A DNA stretch of 64,000 bases from Planctomycetota bacterium (GCA_019456145.1 VRUL01000001.1:372001-436000); one strand, 5' to 3'; counted from the first letter of the stretch, positions 25,747 to 35,674 are shown. The notes: generated by a model from the letters alone, not told the origin. Made by a program: numbers and translations.

Positions 25747-26160
25747 TTATTCCTGTGGCAGATTTTCGAGGTCCGGAAGTGCGTTTAATACACATTCGAA
25801 AATCTTTCTCGCTGTTTCTATAGCTTCAATTGCTTCGTTGTTACTTATATCTTGGTGTGGAACGGGATATCGTGAATCTACCGCATAAACTGACAAAGTT
25901 TTGGCTTGGTCGTTAAGCTTTTCGAGTCCGTCAACTACAGGGGAGCTTAGTTTGAGTAGATTCTCGATATTGTGTGTTTTTCCCGCTCGAATATCGTGGA
26001 AAGTCAACACGCCTTTTAGGGCCTTTTCTGCGCACTGTTGTGCGTGAAAAGCAATCGCCCAATATGCAGGATCATTATCTTTGTGAATAAGCTCGGCCAG
26101 ACGCAAATCGTCATCTGCTCGCATAATCCATTGCCTGGTCATTTCAAGCTTAGGATCCAT
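25747..26160 (-). CDS. HEPN domain protein (toxin-like, HEPN-MNT pair)
   Basis: 137 residues of the all-helical HEPN family: RADDDLRLAELI, AYWAIAFHAQQCAEKALKGVL (typical HEPN helix 2), RAGKTHNIENLL with an R-x4-H motif, and a last helix AIEAIETARKIFE. HEPN proteins paired with MNT nucleotidyltransferases are RNases or scaffolds in toxin-antitoxin systems. The start at 26160 (MDPKLEM) overlaps the 3' end of the MNT gene by 11 bp; a longer frame to 26190 exists. The R-x4-H pair is the probable RNase active site, by analogy. Confidence 0.8.
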   Translation of the reverse strand: MDPKLEMTRQWIMRADDDLRLAELIHKDNDPAYWAIAFHAQQCAEKALKGVLTFHDIRAGKTHNIENLLKLSSPVVDGLEKLNDQAKTLSVYAVDSRYPVPHQDISNNEAIEAIETARKIFECVLNALPDLENLPQE

Positions 26161-26479
26161 AGACCAGCCTGCCATCGCAAAGAACCTCATTCATAATCGT
26201 GTTTTTTACGTCAACATATCTGTCGAATTGTGATTTAGTACAAACAATTAAATCAAAAGAGATGAGAAAGTCACTTAGGCTTGATCTGCCCTCAATAGCG
26301 ATTTCTCTTGTTGATCGGTCTGTGTCGGGTACGACGGCAAGCAGGTCGACGTCGCTATCGTCGTCAGCGTTGCCCGCAGCGTGTGAGCCAAAAAGATAAA
26401 TCCTCTCAGGGTGTATTGACTCGGCCAATCGTTTAGTTATTTCGTTGAGCAATTCTGTAGAGAATTCTTTCATATACAT
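26150..26479 (-). CDS. MNT-type minimal nucleotidyltransferase (antitoxin-like)
   Basis: 109 residues with the pol-beta-like nucleotidyltransferase signature IYLFGSHAAGNADDDSDVDLLAVV (G-S-x10-D-x-D). It is the upstream partner of the HEPN gene (11-bp overlap). Known MNT proteins transfer AMP to or inhibit their HEPN toxin; that activity here is an inference from the family. Confidence 0.85.
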   Translation of the reverse strand: MYMKEFSTELLNEITKRLAESIHPERIYLFGSHAAGNADDDSDVDLLAVVPDTDRSTREIAIEGRSSLSDFLISFDLIVCTKSQFDRYVDVKNTIMNEVLCDGRLVYGS

Positions 26480-26494
26480 TCATTCCCCTTAGCC

Positions 26495-27175
26495 TTATTC
26501 CTGGGGCAGTTTTGCCAGGTCGGCGTCGGAGCCGGCGACCATTAGAATGTCGTTTTCGTAAACCACAGTGCCGGGCATAGGGACATTGATAATTTGAGAA
26601 CTGTCTGCCTTCTTTTTCTTGCCGTGCTCATCCCGCTTGATTGCGACCAGGTTGACTTTGTACTTCTGCCTCAACTGCAAATCCATAACCGTTTTGCCGT
26701 CGAAACTTGCCGGCGCTGTTACTCGGGCCAGACTATAGCCCGGCGCGAAATCTATTTTTTCGCCGATTTGCGGTGCGATAAGTTTATACGCCCATCTTTG
26801 CGCCGACTCGATTTCGGGATAAATTACGTCAGTGGCGCCTACCTTTGAGAAGACTTCGCCTGAGACGGGGCTTTCGGCTCTTGCGAGAATCTTCTTTACT
26901 CCCATTTGCTTGAGGTTTACGACTGTTAGAATCGCCGATTCAAATCCCTCCTGTCCTATGCCTATAATAGCGACATCAATCTTATCGATGCCCTGTGCCT
27001 TCAGCGCTTCCTCGTCGGTGCTGTCGAGTCGAACGGCCAGGCTTACCTGGTCTCGAATCAGCTCTATCTCCTCCCTGTTTCTGTCAATTGCGACAACCTC
27101 AGCACCGCTCATTGCCAAAGCGATAGCGAGTTTTTTTCCGAACCGCCCCAATCCTATTACAGCAAACCGCTCCAT
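26495..27175 (-). CDS. TrkA/KtrA-type potassium-uptake regulatory protein
   Basis: 226 residues: an RCK-N Rossmann domain beginning FAVIGLGRFGKKLAIAL with an acidic residue after beta-2 (VVAIDRN), and an RCK-C domain (FDGKTVMDLQLRQKYKVNLVAIKRD ... ILMVAGSDADLAKL). This one-RCK arrangement is KtrA/TrkA-like and would gate the neighbouring TrkH-type channel upstream (about 100 bp). Nucleotide (NAD/ATP) binding controls potassium uptake across the inner membrane. Confidence 0.9.
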   Translation of the reverse strand: MERFAVIGLGRFGKKLAIALAMSGAEVVAIDRNREEIELIRDQVSLAVRLDSTDEEALKAQGIDKIDVAIIGIGQEGFESAILTVVNLKQMGVKKILARAESPVSGEVFSKVGATDVIYPEIESAQRWAYKLIAPQIGEKIDFAPGYSLARVTAPASFDGKTVMDLQLRQKYKVNLVAIKRDEHGKKKKADSSQIINVPMPGTVVYENDILMVAGSDADLAKLPQE

Positions 27176-27276
27176 AGTTTTAGCTCCTATATTTTGTCAC
27201 TAAGGCACCAAGAGACTAAAATAAAACAATGTTTACTTTTTAACTTCGTGTCTTTGTGTCTTTGCGTCTAATTATT

Positions 27277-29061
27277 TTATCCGACAATTATCGCTTCATC
27301 GGGGTAATTATATTGTGCCGGTTTTAGATTAAATGTCAGGGCAGCCAATAGAGTCAACGGCCCAAGTCTTCCGATAAGCATTGTGGCAATAATAACCAAT
27401 TTTCCCGCTGTTGTCAAGAAAGGGGTTATTCCGGTAGTTAATCCGACAGTTCCCAGAGCCGAGCCGGCCTCGAACATAATATCCGACATAGTAAAGCCGT
27501 TTGCATTTTCTGTGATGCTCAGAGCCAACGAGGCTCCGAACAAGACCGCAACGAAAAGCAGTGTAATAGTAACCGCCCTGCCAACGACAACTACCCGAAT
27601 CGAGCGCTTAAACATCTCTACTTCCTCACGTTTTCTCAGGTTCGCATAAACAGTCATTATAACCACCACCAGTGTGACGGTCTTTATTCCTCCGGCGGTC
27701 GAGCCCGGCGAACCTCCGATGAACATAAGCAGAATCAGGACAAGTTTGCTCGAAGCCGATAGTGCCGAGATCTTGATAGTATTAAACCCGGCCGTCCTTG
27801 CTGTAATCGACTGAAACAGTGCCTCGAGAATGCCGGTATTCGAATCGGTATCACTACCGCCTGCGTAGCGCTCAAACAACAGGATAGCCAGGGCCCCCAG
27901 AACTATCAGGGAGAGACTTGCGCTGAGAACAATTTTGGTCTGCAGCCGCATTCTTGTCGGCGCTTCTATCGAAAGCATGGATTGCGTATGGAAACATTTT
28001 TTGTAGAATCGTTTTATCCTTTCGACTGCAATGTTGGCCAGGTCGTAGAGCACACTAAAGCCGAGTCCGCCCAGGATTATCAGCGGGCAAATCACTGCAT
28101 AGATGCTCCAGCTTCTATCGTAGCTAATGAAACTTTTGCTGAACAAACTAAAACCGGCATTACAAAAGGCACTGATTGAATGAAAGATACTGTAGTACCA
28201 CTGCTTATGTACGTCACCAGCCCAGCCGGGTACGTCGTTCCACATCCCGAAGATGCTGACAGCACCGACAGCTTCAATCAATATCGTCCCTATAAAGATG
28301 AAAGCAATCATATGACCTATTCGGCTAAGCGTTCGGGTGCTGAGCAGGTCCTGCATTGCGACCGATTCACGTAAGCTCAACGCCTGTCCCAGGAGCAGGG
28401 CAAATACGGCACCAAACATAACTATCCCCAGGCCGCCAAGCTGAATCAGGAACAGGATAATTAATTGGCCCATCAGAGAAAAATCCTTGCCGGTATCTCT
28501 TACAATAAGGCCTGTAACGCAGGTGGCACTGGTCGCGGTGAACAGGGCATCCACGAAACTTGCGCTTTCGCCGGTGGACGCCTTCGGCAGGCACAGAAGC
28601 CCTGCGCCTCCGATTATCAAGATCAGGAAGCTGGCAATCAGTGTTCTTGTCGGACTCTTGCCCGACGCCGCCAGATTCACACAGGTCCTGCAGAGCTTGG
28701 AGACTACCTGGAGAACAAGATAGATACCGACTGCGAAATGGCGAACTGTCTGGGGCTCATTTTTGTAAAACCATCGGCCTGCCCCTACGACGGAAATGAG
28801 AAGCGCAAGTAAAAGGGGAATCTCAAACCAGTTTCCGCGCCAGAATTCCCTTTTGGAGACGGCATTAAAGAGCCGAATAGTTTTCTCTGCTATGAAGACG
28901 CAGAGCAAAACGGCCTGAGCGGCATATAAGATTCGGGCCGGCAGTTGGGGCTCATCGAAGCCGAACAGCGCAGCAAAAGACGCGGTGACCGCTGCGGCGG
29001 TCAAGGCGTTGACGCCGATTAAAACCTTCTCCAGCAGATTGTTTTTGTACCGTATCTGCAT
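27277..29061 (-). CDS. TrkH/KtrB-family potassium transporter with N-terminal extension
   Basis: 594 residues, longer than a typical TrkH/KtrB (about 450-490). The C-terminal about 460 residues contain the channel with pore-loop candidates TSATCVTGLIV, SAFCNAGFSLF, TARTAGFNTI and GSALGTVGLTT, whose CVTG, NAGF, TAGF and TVGL segments are the four selectivity-filter repeats. The first about 130 residues add about four hydrophobic helices (including WFEIPLLLALLISVVG) not found in minimal TrkH; their role is unknown. TrkA is encoded just downstream on the same strand, forming a complete Ktr/Trk system. Confidence 0.9.
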   Translation of the reverse strand: MQIRYKNNLLEKVLIGVNALTAAAVTASFAALFGFDEPQLPARILYAAQAVLLCVFIAEKTIRLFNAVSKREFWRGNWFEIPLLLALLISVVGAGRWFYKNEPQTVRHFAVGIYLVLQVVSKLCRTCVNLAASGKSPTRTLIASFLILIIGGAGLLCLPKASTGESASFVDALFTATSATCVTGLIVRDTGKDFSLMGQLIILFLIQLGGLGIVMFGAVFALLLGQALSLRESVAMQDLLSTRTLSRIGHMIAFIFIGTILIEAVGAVSIFGMWNDVPGWAGDVHKQWYYSIFHSISAFCNAGFSLFSKSFISYDRSWSIYAVICPLIILGGLGFSVLYDLANIAVERIKRFYKKCFHTQSMLSIEAPTRMRLQTKIVLSASLSLIVLGALAILLFERYAGGSDTDSNTGILEALFQSITARTAGFNTIKISALSASSKLVLILLMFIGGSPGSTAGGIKTVTLVVVIMTVYANLRKREEVEMFKRSIRVVVVGRAVTITLLFVAVLFGASLALSITENANGFTMSDIMFEAGSALGTVGLTTGITPFLTTAGKLVIIATMLIGRLGPLTLLAALTFNLKPAQYNYPDEAIIVG

Positions 29062-29136
29062 ATTTAATTAGCGAATAGGGTATAACGGACGGAAATAATT
29101 GTCAATTGTCAATTAGAAGTCTCTCTATGCTTTTTT

Positions 29137-31236
29137 TTATGCGACATCCGCCAATCCGAGCGAATCCCCAAACTTTTCCAACAATGCCCGGCGAATATTC
29201 TTGTGCTGGGGTCTGTTTAACATGGGGTCGGAGCGGACCATCTCGAATGCGTTTTTCCTTGCCATGACCAGCAGGTCGTAATCGTCCAGGATATTTGCGA
29301 TTTTCAAATCCGGTAAGCCGTGCTGCCGTGTGCTAAAGAGTTCGCCCGGCCCGCGCAGCCGCAAATCATGCTCAGCTATTTCAAAACCGTCATTGCTCCT
29401 GATCATTATATCGAGCCTGCCTTTTGCTATCTCATTTTCGGTCTCTGCAAACAAAAAACAATATGATTTAGCTTCTCCCCTTCCGATACGCCCTCTCAAC
29501 TGATGCAACTGGGCCAGGCCAAATCTGTCCGCTTCTTCAATAACCATTATTGTTGCGTTGGGCACGTCCATCCCCACCTCTATCACGACGGTTGAAACCA
29601 GCACATCGATTTTGCCCTTTCTGAATTCGACCATAATCTGCTGTTTTTTGGCCGAGGGCATCCTGCCGTGCAGAAGCTCAACGTTAAATTCGGGAAAAAC
29701 ATCCGTAGAGAGGTTCTTCCATTCATCGGTTGCGGCCTTTATATCTTCGTTTTCCTCCAGTGCGGTAATCCGGGGATAAACAAAGTATGCCTGCTTCTTT
29801 GCCTTTAGACGTTCGCGGACAAACTGGAATGCTTTTTGCCGGTCGTCCCGGTCGACCCAGCGTGTAATAACAGTGCCTCTGCCCGGCGGCGAATGCCTTA
29901 TAATAGAAACATCCAAATCGCCAAAGGCAGTCATGGCCAGGGTCCGTGGGATGGGCGTGGCCGTCATAACAAGACAATGCGGGGTGGTCTGCTTTCGCAG
30001 TTGTGCCCTTTGTTCAACTCCGAATTTATGCTGTTCATCAATCACGACCAGGCCGAGCTTTTGAAATTCTATATCCTTCTGCAACAGTGCCACGGTTCCA
30101 ATGACAATATCCATCTCTCCCTGCTTTATTTGTTCCAGAAGCGGTGTTCTCTTTTTACCGGTCAATCCTCCTGTTATCAAGACTCTTTTAACTTTGCTGT
30201 TGTTCAAATATCTTTCGATGCGCAGAAAATGCTGTGCCGCCAGGATCTCTGTTGGTGCCATAATGGCCACTTGTGTACCGTTGGCGACGGCCAGTAAAGC
30301 GGCGTAAAGTGCGACCACCGTTTTGCCGGACCCAACGTCACCCTGCAGGAGCCGGTTCATCGGCTCGGGTCTTGCCATATCGGCGGCAATTTCGGCTATT
30401 GCACCGCTCTGGTCTTCGGTGAGAAGGAACGGAAAGCGTTTTCTGATTCGGCTATCGATTTCGTCACTGCAAGCGCATGGAGCCGCCATTGATAAATGCC
30501 GCATCCGAAACCGGCGAAGAGCCAGTCCCAACTGCATCAAAAATAATTCATCATACTTTAACCTGCGCTTTGCTTTGGCTAATTTTTCTTCGTCCGGAGG
30601 CAAATGTATCCAGGCAAACGCCTCCTTTCTGCTGATCAGATTCGCCTTGGCGCGAAACTCTTTATCATAAAACTCCGGCACAAGCTTATCAACAGCATCA
30701 TGCACGCATCCGATTATTTTTTTGATTTGTCTGCTGGAGAGTTTGCTGCAGGCAGGATAAACTCCGCCGCTGAAATACTCATCCGGCTCTGAACTCTTTT
30801 CATCGAGGACCAGGAATTTAGGATTTGTCATTTGCAACTGGTGCTTATATAAAGCGACCTTGCCCGAGGCCATTATGACCTGTCCCGGCTTTAATTTATC
30901 GCATAGATACCCGCCGTGAAACCATATAATTCTGCACACACCTGTATCATCGCTGAGTTTAGCTTCAAATATGGGTTGCCGTCTGTGGCTGTTGTAGTCT
31001 GTTGATTCGAGAAGGGCGATGATAGTAGCGGTCCGGCCGGGCTCGGTTTGATCTATCTTTATCGGCCCGGGCGAGAAGTCCCAGTCCCGCGGAAAATACT
31101 CCAACAAGTCCCCTACCGTATTCACCCCCAACTGCGCAAAGGTCCTGGCCTTGGCCGGCCCAACACCCTTGAGGTACTGTACCGGCATCGAAAGGGTAAT
31201 TTTATTCTGCGATTTTTCGCTTACTGATTGGGTCAT
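29137..31236 (-). CDS. recG: ATP-dependent DNA helicase RecG
   Basis: 699 residues, normal for RecG, which reverses stalled forks and branch-migrates junctions. An N-terminal wedge/OB domain ([32 protein letters not shown]) is followed by the helicase: motif [12 protein letters not shown], motif [16 protein letters not shown], motif [13 protein letters not shown], motif [37 protein letters not shown]. All core motifs are intact. Downstream (minus strand) lie the Trk genes; upstream is pcm, which ends 43 bp away. Confidence 0.96.
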   Translation of the reverse strand: MTQSVSEKSQNKITLSMPVQYLKGVGPAKARTFAQLGVNTVGDLLEYFPRDWDFSPGPIKIDQTEPGRTATIIALLESTDYNSHRRQPIFEAKLSDDTGVCRIIWFHGGYLCDKLKPGQVIMASGKVALYKHQLQMTNPKFLVLDEKSSEPDEYFSGGVYPACSKLSSRQIKKIIGCVHDAVDKLVPEFYDKEFRAKANLISRKEAFAWIHLPPDEEKLAKAKRRLKYDELFLMQLGLALRRFRMRHLSMAAPCACSDEIDSRIRKRFPFLLTEDQSGAIAEIAADMARPEPMNRLLQGDVGSGKTVVALYAALLAVANGTQVAIMAPTEILAAQHFLRIERYLNNSKVKRVLITGGLTGKKRTPLLEQIKQGEMDIVIGTVALLQKDIEFQKLGLVVIDEQHKFGVEQRAQLRKQTTPHCLVMTATPIPRTLAMTAFGDLDVSIIRHSPPGRGTVITRWVDRDDRQKAFQFVRERLKAKKQAYFVYPRITALEENEDIKAATDEWKNLSTDVFPEFNVELLHGRMPSAKKQQIMVEFRKGKIDVLVSTVVIEVGMDVPNATIMVIEEADRFGLAQLHQLRGRIGRGEAKSYCFLFAETENEIAKGRLDIMIRSNDGFEIAEHDLRLRGPGELFSTRQHGLPDLKIANILDDYDLLVMARKNAFEMVRSDPMLNRPQHKNIRRALLEKFGDSLGLADVA

Positions 31237-31278
31237 AAGGAGTTAATCTTTGTTTCTTGTTCATAATCTTATTTTCTT

Positions 31279-31965
31279 CTATTCTTCGAAACCGTATTCG
31301 CCGAGTAGTTTAACGAAGCGGACGTCACATACGAATCTTTTGGTAATGCGTTCGGTTTTTTTTTCGGCTACTATCAGCTTTTGGACTCCCGGCGTACCTA
31401 TCGGTGCGATAATCAAACCGCCCTGGGCAAGCTGCTTTACAACGGGCTCGGGTATCTTCGGCACGGCTGCGGTAATTATAATCCTGTCAAAGCATGGTTT
31501 CCATTTTACCATGCGTTCTAAAGCGTCGTCCAATTTTTGCCGGGGCCAGCCGCAACTGCCGTCATCAATACAGAATTCGACATTATCAATGCCCAATCTG
31601 CCCAAAGTCGCCTGGGCCGATTCGGACAACTGGCCAAATCTTTCTATCGTAAAGACTTTTTTTACGAGCTTGCTCAAAACAGCGGTCTGGTATCCGCTGC
31701 CGGTGCCAATCTCCAGGACCGTGCAATCGGGATTGAGATGCAGCTCCTGGGTCATCAGGGCAACGATATATGGCTGAGAAATGGTTTGGCCCATCCCGAT
31801 AGGTAGCGGGCCATCTGCATAGGCCTGAGACTCGTAAGCCTGGAGCACAAATTCTTCCCGGCGAATTTGGCCCATCACTCTCAGGACGTCCGGGTCGGTG
31901 ATATCGCGGCCCCTCAGGTCCCGGCTGATCATCCGTTCCTGAGCTTTGACAAATCTGTCTTCCAT
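31279..31965 (-). CDS. pcm: Protein-L-isoaspartate O-methyltransferase
   Basis: Repairs isoaspartyl residues by S-adenosylmethionine-dependent methylation. Motif I is CTVLEIGTGSGYQTAVL; before it lies PLPIGMGQTISQPYIVALM, characteristic of PCMT. The chosen start is the ATG at 31965 (MEDRFVKAQERMI), giving about 228 residues. The reading frame is open to a TTG at 31998. The nearest Shine-Dalgarno-like GGA is poorly spaced for either, so the start is uncertain. Confidence 0.92.
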   Translation of the reverse strand: MEDRFVKAQERMISRDLRGRDITDPDVLRVMGQIRREEFVLQAYESQAYADGPLPIGMGQTISQPYIVALMTQELHLNPDCTVLEIGTGSGYQTAVLSKLVKKVFTIERFGQLSESAQATLGRLGIDNVEFCIDDGSCGWPRQKLDDALERMVKWKPCFDRIIITAAVPKIPEPVVKQLAQGGLIIAPIGTPGVQKLIVAEKKTERITKRFVCDVRFVKLLGEYGFEE

Positions 31966-32121
31966 TCCTGTAGCCAAGGAAAATTCCAAAAAAATCAAAT
32001 TTTTAACTGACTTATTGTGATCTTTGAGCGAAAATTTATATAGCGACTGTTAGTGGCCGCCTGTTGGACGACCCTCCCTTCGGGGGCAGCCGCTATTTTT
32101 ATTTTATCAAAAGTTTGTTTG

Positions 32122-32520
32122 TCAATATCGCTCATTCTTATTCTCAAGTAAAATTGAGACAACATAATACAATATACCAACGATAAAAATAATTCCAATT
32201 GTGTAACCTATTATAGAAGATATGAAGGCAATTGACTCGCTGAATTGCATTTCAGCAGCCATTTCCTTAACATCCGCATCAAAATTCTTTAATCGAGGAA
32301 TAAGAGTTATTACTAAGTCGGAGATAGTTAGTAGCGCAAGGAGTATTGCGGCCCACACTTTCTCTTTCAATGTAAACAATGCTGCTATGAACCACAACGC
32401 AGCATGAATAATATCAGATGTCGAAGCTCCACCCTCGTGCCCAGGAAGCAAAAAGACAATGCCAACAAGAAATGCAATGACAGCGATAGATTTCCCGTTA
32501 ATAATTCGACGTAATCTCAT
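32122..32520 (-). CDS. Hypothetical membrane protein
   Basis: 132 residues with about four hydrophobic stretches (near residues 10-27, 35-52, 55-76 and 96-122). No domain is recognised. It precedes pcm on the same strand but ends about 150 bp before it; the interval contains a Pro/Gly-rich hairpin-forming patch. Function unknown. Upstream, 32521-32808 shows no gene, RNA or clear repeat. Confidence 0.55.
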   Translation of the reverse strand: MRLRRIINGKSIAVIAFLVGIVFLLPGHEGGASTSDIIHAALWFIAALFTLKEKVWAAILLALLTISDLVITLIPRLKNFDADVKEMAAEMQFSESIAFISSIIGYTIGIIFIVGILYYVVSILLENKNERY

Positions 32521-32808
32521 AACACTCGCAGACCTAATTCATTTTCCCCATATTTTCGAAGATAATACGCTGCTAAATCCACTAATTTCAGAGCAAAGCA
32601 GAAATACAAGCTGGTGAGAATCCTTCAGGTTCAGTCCTGTGTTTCCTGATTCATCGATATATACAAGGTTCATCCGTTAATCCCTTAGAACGCTAATATC
32701 TCCCAGCTATTCCGGATTCAGGATTTTGCCATTTTCGCCTCAAAGTCAAATTATTTCAACAATTGTTTTAGACTAAGTTTTTACAACCTTTATTTGCGAG
32801 TTTTTCAA

Positions 32809-33549
32809 TTAAAACAATAGCTTGATGGCGGCGGCAGCGGCTAAAATCTGCACAACAGCAGTAAATGCTTTTTGTGGTATTCGTTTCAGGAAAAAAATCC
32901 CTATCACCGCTCCAAGGGCAATAAAGGGCAACATCATTAAATCAAGCTTTACCGAGGCCGCGGTCATCAAATCCAGCTTTGCGCTGAAGGGCACCTTGAG
33001 CCAGTTAACAACGAAGAAGAACCATGCCCCAGTCCCGACGAATTCTATTTTTGGCAGCTTCATAGCCAGCAGGTAAATAATCATAATTGGTCCTGCCGCA
33101 TTTGCCATCATAGTGGTAACACCGGCCATGAAACCAAGCCCGACCACAAACCACCACTCTGTTGGGACGGGCGCCTCTTTATCTTTAGCCCTTGTCCGCC
33201 AGTAATTGATGCCTAACATAGCCAGCACTATCCCGCCAATAATCGGTTTAAGCAGATCATCGTCGACGACCTTCAATCCAAAGTAGCCAGCTACGATGCC
33301 GGCGAAAGCAGCCGGGAGCAGACGGAGTATATGACGCCACTTAGCGTTGTGGCGATGGTAGCCGGCGGCAAACAAGTCCGCCAATATCAAGATACCGAGC
33401 AGCACTCCCGTGGAACTGCGGGCGGGCAGGACAGAGGCCATCAAAGGCACTACCAGTATTCCAAGGCCCGGAATGCCGGTTTTGGTAATCCCCACCATAG
33501 TTGCACATAATACCACCACAATCCAGCCGACCGGATCTAAATCCAACAT
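32809..33549 (-). CDS. TauE/SafE-family membrane permease
   Basis: 246 residues with seven to eight membrane helices and the duplicated half-structure of the TauE/SafE (DUF81) family: GITKTGIPGLGILVVPLMA at the first half and GVTTMMANAAGPIMIIYLLA in the second. Members are putative anion (sulfite, organosulfonate) exporters. The substrate here is not determinable. The ATG at 33549 fits the usual MLDLDPVGW-type opening. Confidence 0.85.
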   Translation of the reverse strand: MLDLDPVGWIVVVLCATMVGITKTGIPGLGILVVPLMASVLPARSSTGVLLGILILADLFAAGYHRHNAKWRHILRLLPAAFAGIVAGYFGLKVVDDDLLKPIIGGIVLAMLGINYWRTRAKDKEAPVPTEWWFVVGLGFMAGVTTMMANAAGPIMIIYLLAMKLPKIEFVGTGAWFFFVVNWLKVPFSAKLDLMTAASVKLDLMMLPFIALGAVIGIFFLKRIPQKAFTAVVQILAAAAAIKLLF

Positions 33550-33740
33550 AGGCTAATCTTTCTTTATTGAGGACTTCTGATTTTTAGCTCAATTCTGCGA
33601 AGTCGCCAATCTATCGGTTTTGGACCCTCTTTGCAATAGCCAGCCTTATTATTGTCCCAAAGTAGATATTTTGGCCGTAATAGTTATAATACTGCTGGTA
33701 TGGGCGCCAGTTAACAGTACAGTTTAACAAAGGATTCTAA

Positions 33741-34481
33741 ATGCCGATTGGTCTGAACTTGCCGAAGAAAAACGGTCTTTTTATAGTCGGCACTGAAGCG
33801 GGCGTTGGCAAAACGCTCATAGCCGGTGCCATCGCTAAAATTCTAACTGATAACGGCCAAAAAGTCGGTGTATTTAAGCCCATTGCCACCGGATGCAACC
33901 GGCAATGGGAAGGTCTTGTCAGTTGTGATACGGAATTCCTTGCTAACTGTGCAAACAGCGAGATGTCCCTTTCGACAATTACTCCCGTTGGCTACATTAC
34001 CCCGGCAGCGGCCATTGTAGGTGCGGTCCAGGAAGGTCGTCCGATTGATTTCGACAGCATCGCGACGGCTTACAAAGATATATGCGAAAATACCGACATA
34101 GTGATTGTCGAAGGTATAGGCGGTGTGCGCATGCCTTTAACGGCGGAATTCGACCTGCTGGATTTGGCAGTAGAATTCTCTCTGCCTGTAGTGGTAATCA
34201 GTCGCCTTGGCCCCGGGACGATAAACCATGTACTTATGACGATTGACTGCATCCGCGCCGCGAAGCTGGAAATTGCCGGCGTGGTCCTTAACGGCTACGA
34301 CGCCACTGAAACAACAGTTGCCGAAGAGACCGCCGGGAAGGTAGTAAGCCAATGCAGCGGGGTAAATATCCTTTGCGATGTGCCTTTCGATGAAACCGCA
34401 GATGTCGAGTCACAAAGTCTGGGAGAAGTGATTGTTCCGTCGCTGCTCGATTGCGACTGGGCAAAATTAGCCCAGATATGA
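33741..34481 (+). CDS. bioD: Dethiobiotin synthetase
   Basis: 246 residues; ATP-dependent ureido-ring closure of diaminopelargonic acid with CO2, the penultimate biotin step. The P-loop is GTEAGVGKTLIAGAIAKIL, the acidic/VEGIGGVRMPL motif binds the substrate, and GVVLNGYDATE follows. The rest of the biotin genes are not in the window, so the gene is isolated here. It is divergent from the TauE gene. Confidence 0.93.
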   Translation: MPIGLNLPKKNGLFIVGTEAGVGKTLIAGAIAKILTDNGQKVGVFKPIATGCNRQWEGLVSCDTEFLANCANSEMSLSTITPVGYITPAAAIVGAVQEGRPIDFDSIATAYKDICENTDIVIVEGIGGVRMPLTAEFDLLDLAVEFSLPVVVISRLGPGTINHVLMTIDCIRAAKLEIAGVVLNGYDATETTVAEETAGKVVSQCSGVNILCDVPFDETADVESQSLGEVIVPSLLDCDWAKLAQI

Positions 34482-34520
34482 ATTGTGAAAAGCCGTCTAC
34501 GGTCTTGTGTCAACAAGTTC

Positions 34521-35231
34521 TTATTCAACCAGTTTCGGGTCAGCTTTTTCGATTCTCAGATACTCATTCCTTTTGAGACTACACATGATACCATTCATGA
34601 TAGGAAATATAAGGAAGAACGACAAGGTTATAGCAATGAGCGCAACGGTACCTTCATGGGTTCGAAAGTGCTGCAGGAACTGTAGTCCGTTGTCACCGTT
34701 AAGGACACTGACACCGTCAATGGCCCAGGGGACCCGTAATCCAACGGCAAGCCCGCCGCAGGCTATCATCCCGTAGGCGCCCCGCCCCACTGCCGCCAAA
34801 CCCACGGCGGCACCGAGCGGAGCTAATGAAATACCTCCTAATGAAAGTAACCCGGCTATTGCCAAAGCTCCGAAGGCAAGAGTGCCGAAGGCAAAATTAC
34901 CGAAGGCAAACAGGCCGACCGCAACATTACCGAACGCGATTATTCCGATCGCTCTTGGCCCTATGGCGATAAATCCGCGAGCGGTGCCCTGAGTACGTAC
35001 ATCCAGCAACGCAAAGCCCTTCCTTAGACTATAGCCGACGGTCCGCGCGGTGCCGTGATCTTCAATGGCTTGAAAGATGGCGTCTTCGCGCGGTAGGCCC
35101 TGAGTTTGAAGGTCGGTTATCTTTTGCCGCAAATGGTCTTCAAGCTCAACTCGGATTTTTGCCGCGTCTTCTTCCTTCCGATTGGTGTAGAGAATAACCT
35201 GGTCAAGATATTTTTGCAGTGCCCGACTCAT
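34521..35231 (-). CDS. PadR-linked membrane protein (HAAS-like N-terminus)
   Basis: 236 residues. The first about 75 (VILYTNRKEEDAAKIRVELEDHLRQKITDLQTQGLPREDAIFQAIEDHGTA) form the helical signalling-associated segment commonly found beside PadR regulators. Then come many short Gly/Ala-rich hydrophobic repeats (FGNVAVGLFAFGNFAFGTLAFGALAIAG) and a final membrane segment. The start at 35231 (MSRALQKY) overlaps the padR stop in an ATGA arrangement, so the two genes are translationally coupled. It may be a target or co-regulator of PadR; function unknown. Confidence 0.75.
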   Translation of the reverse strand: MSRALQKYLDQVILYTNRKEEDAAKIRVELEDHLRQKITDLQTQGLPREDAIFQAIEDHGTARTVGYSLRKGFALLDVRTQGTARGFIAIGPRAIGIIAFGNVAVGLFAFGNFAFGTLAFGALAIAGLLSLGGISLAPLGAAVGLAAVGRGAYGMIACGGLAVGLRVPWAIDGVSVLNGDNGLQFLQHFRTHEGTVALIAITLSFFLIFPIMNGIMCSLKRNEYLRIEKADPKLVE

Positions 35232-35602
35232 AACATGGCTCCTTTCAATTTTGGCTGTGGTGAGAGCTTTTCTGCCGAGCCCACAACTTTTCTCATCACG
35301 GTCGAGAGTATCTGCCACTGCCGGCGGTTGGCGGCGAGAGCTTTGCGGCCTTTAGAAATTAGACGATAATATTTTCGCTGTCTGCCGTTTTCGGCCAATC
35401 GCCACTTTGCGGCTAACAGTTTCTTGTCTTCCAACCGATACAGCACGGGGTAAATAGTGCCTTCGCCGAGTTGCAGAATTCCGTCGGCCCGCTGGTTCAG
35501 CTCTTTTACGATAGCATAGCCATAGCTTGGCCCTGCTTCCAGGATAGCTAAAATCAGCGTCTCAACGTTGCCGTCAAGAGTTTGCTTACTAAGTCTGGTC
35601 AT
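35228..35602 (-). CDS. PadR-family transcriptional regulator
   Basis: 124 residues of the PadR winged-helix type: ETLILAILEAGPSYGYAIVKELNQRADGILQLGEGTIYPVLYRLEDKKLLAAKW, then RKYYRLISKGRKAL and a C-terminal dimerisation helix. The perfect palindrome at 35648-35674, about 46 bp upstream, is probably its operator and indicates autorepression. The gene is followed directly by its HAAS-like partner. Confidence 0.92.
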   Translation of the reverse strand: MTRLSKQTLDGNVETLILAILEAGPSYGYAIVKELNQRADGILQLGEGTIYPVLYRLEDKKLLAAKWRLAENGRQRKYYRLISKGRKALAANRRQWQILSTVMRKVVGSAEKLSPQPKLKGAML

Positions 35603-35647
35603 ATCTCAGTTCCCCAATAAAATCCAATGGGACATTCCCGGCCCATC

Positions 35648-35674
35648 ACTATACTATACACTGTATAGTATAGT
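35648..35674. promoter_or_regulatory. Perfect 27-bp palindrome, probable PadR operator
   Basis: 13-bp arms ACTATACTATACA and TGTATAGTATAGT are perfect inverted repeats around a single C. The position (upstream of padR) and the TATAGTATA core are typical of PadR operators. An 11-base stretch of one arm (TGTATAGTATA) also occurs in the promoter at 3811-3824. Confidence 0.8.

Noticed and set aside
31995-32135. 45-codon ORF (MSDIDKQTF...) between the membrane protein and pcm
   Set aside because: It overlaps both neighbours at its ends but has no ribosome site and contains a hairpin-forming GC patch; no family is recognisable.
32580-32660. Cobalamin-riboswitch-like text (GGTGAGAATCC) before the TauE gene
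   Set aside because: The B12-box and the rest of the conserved core are missing.
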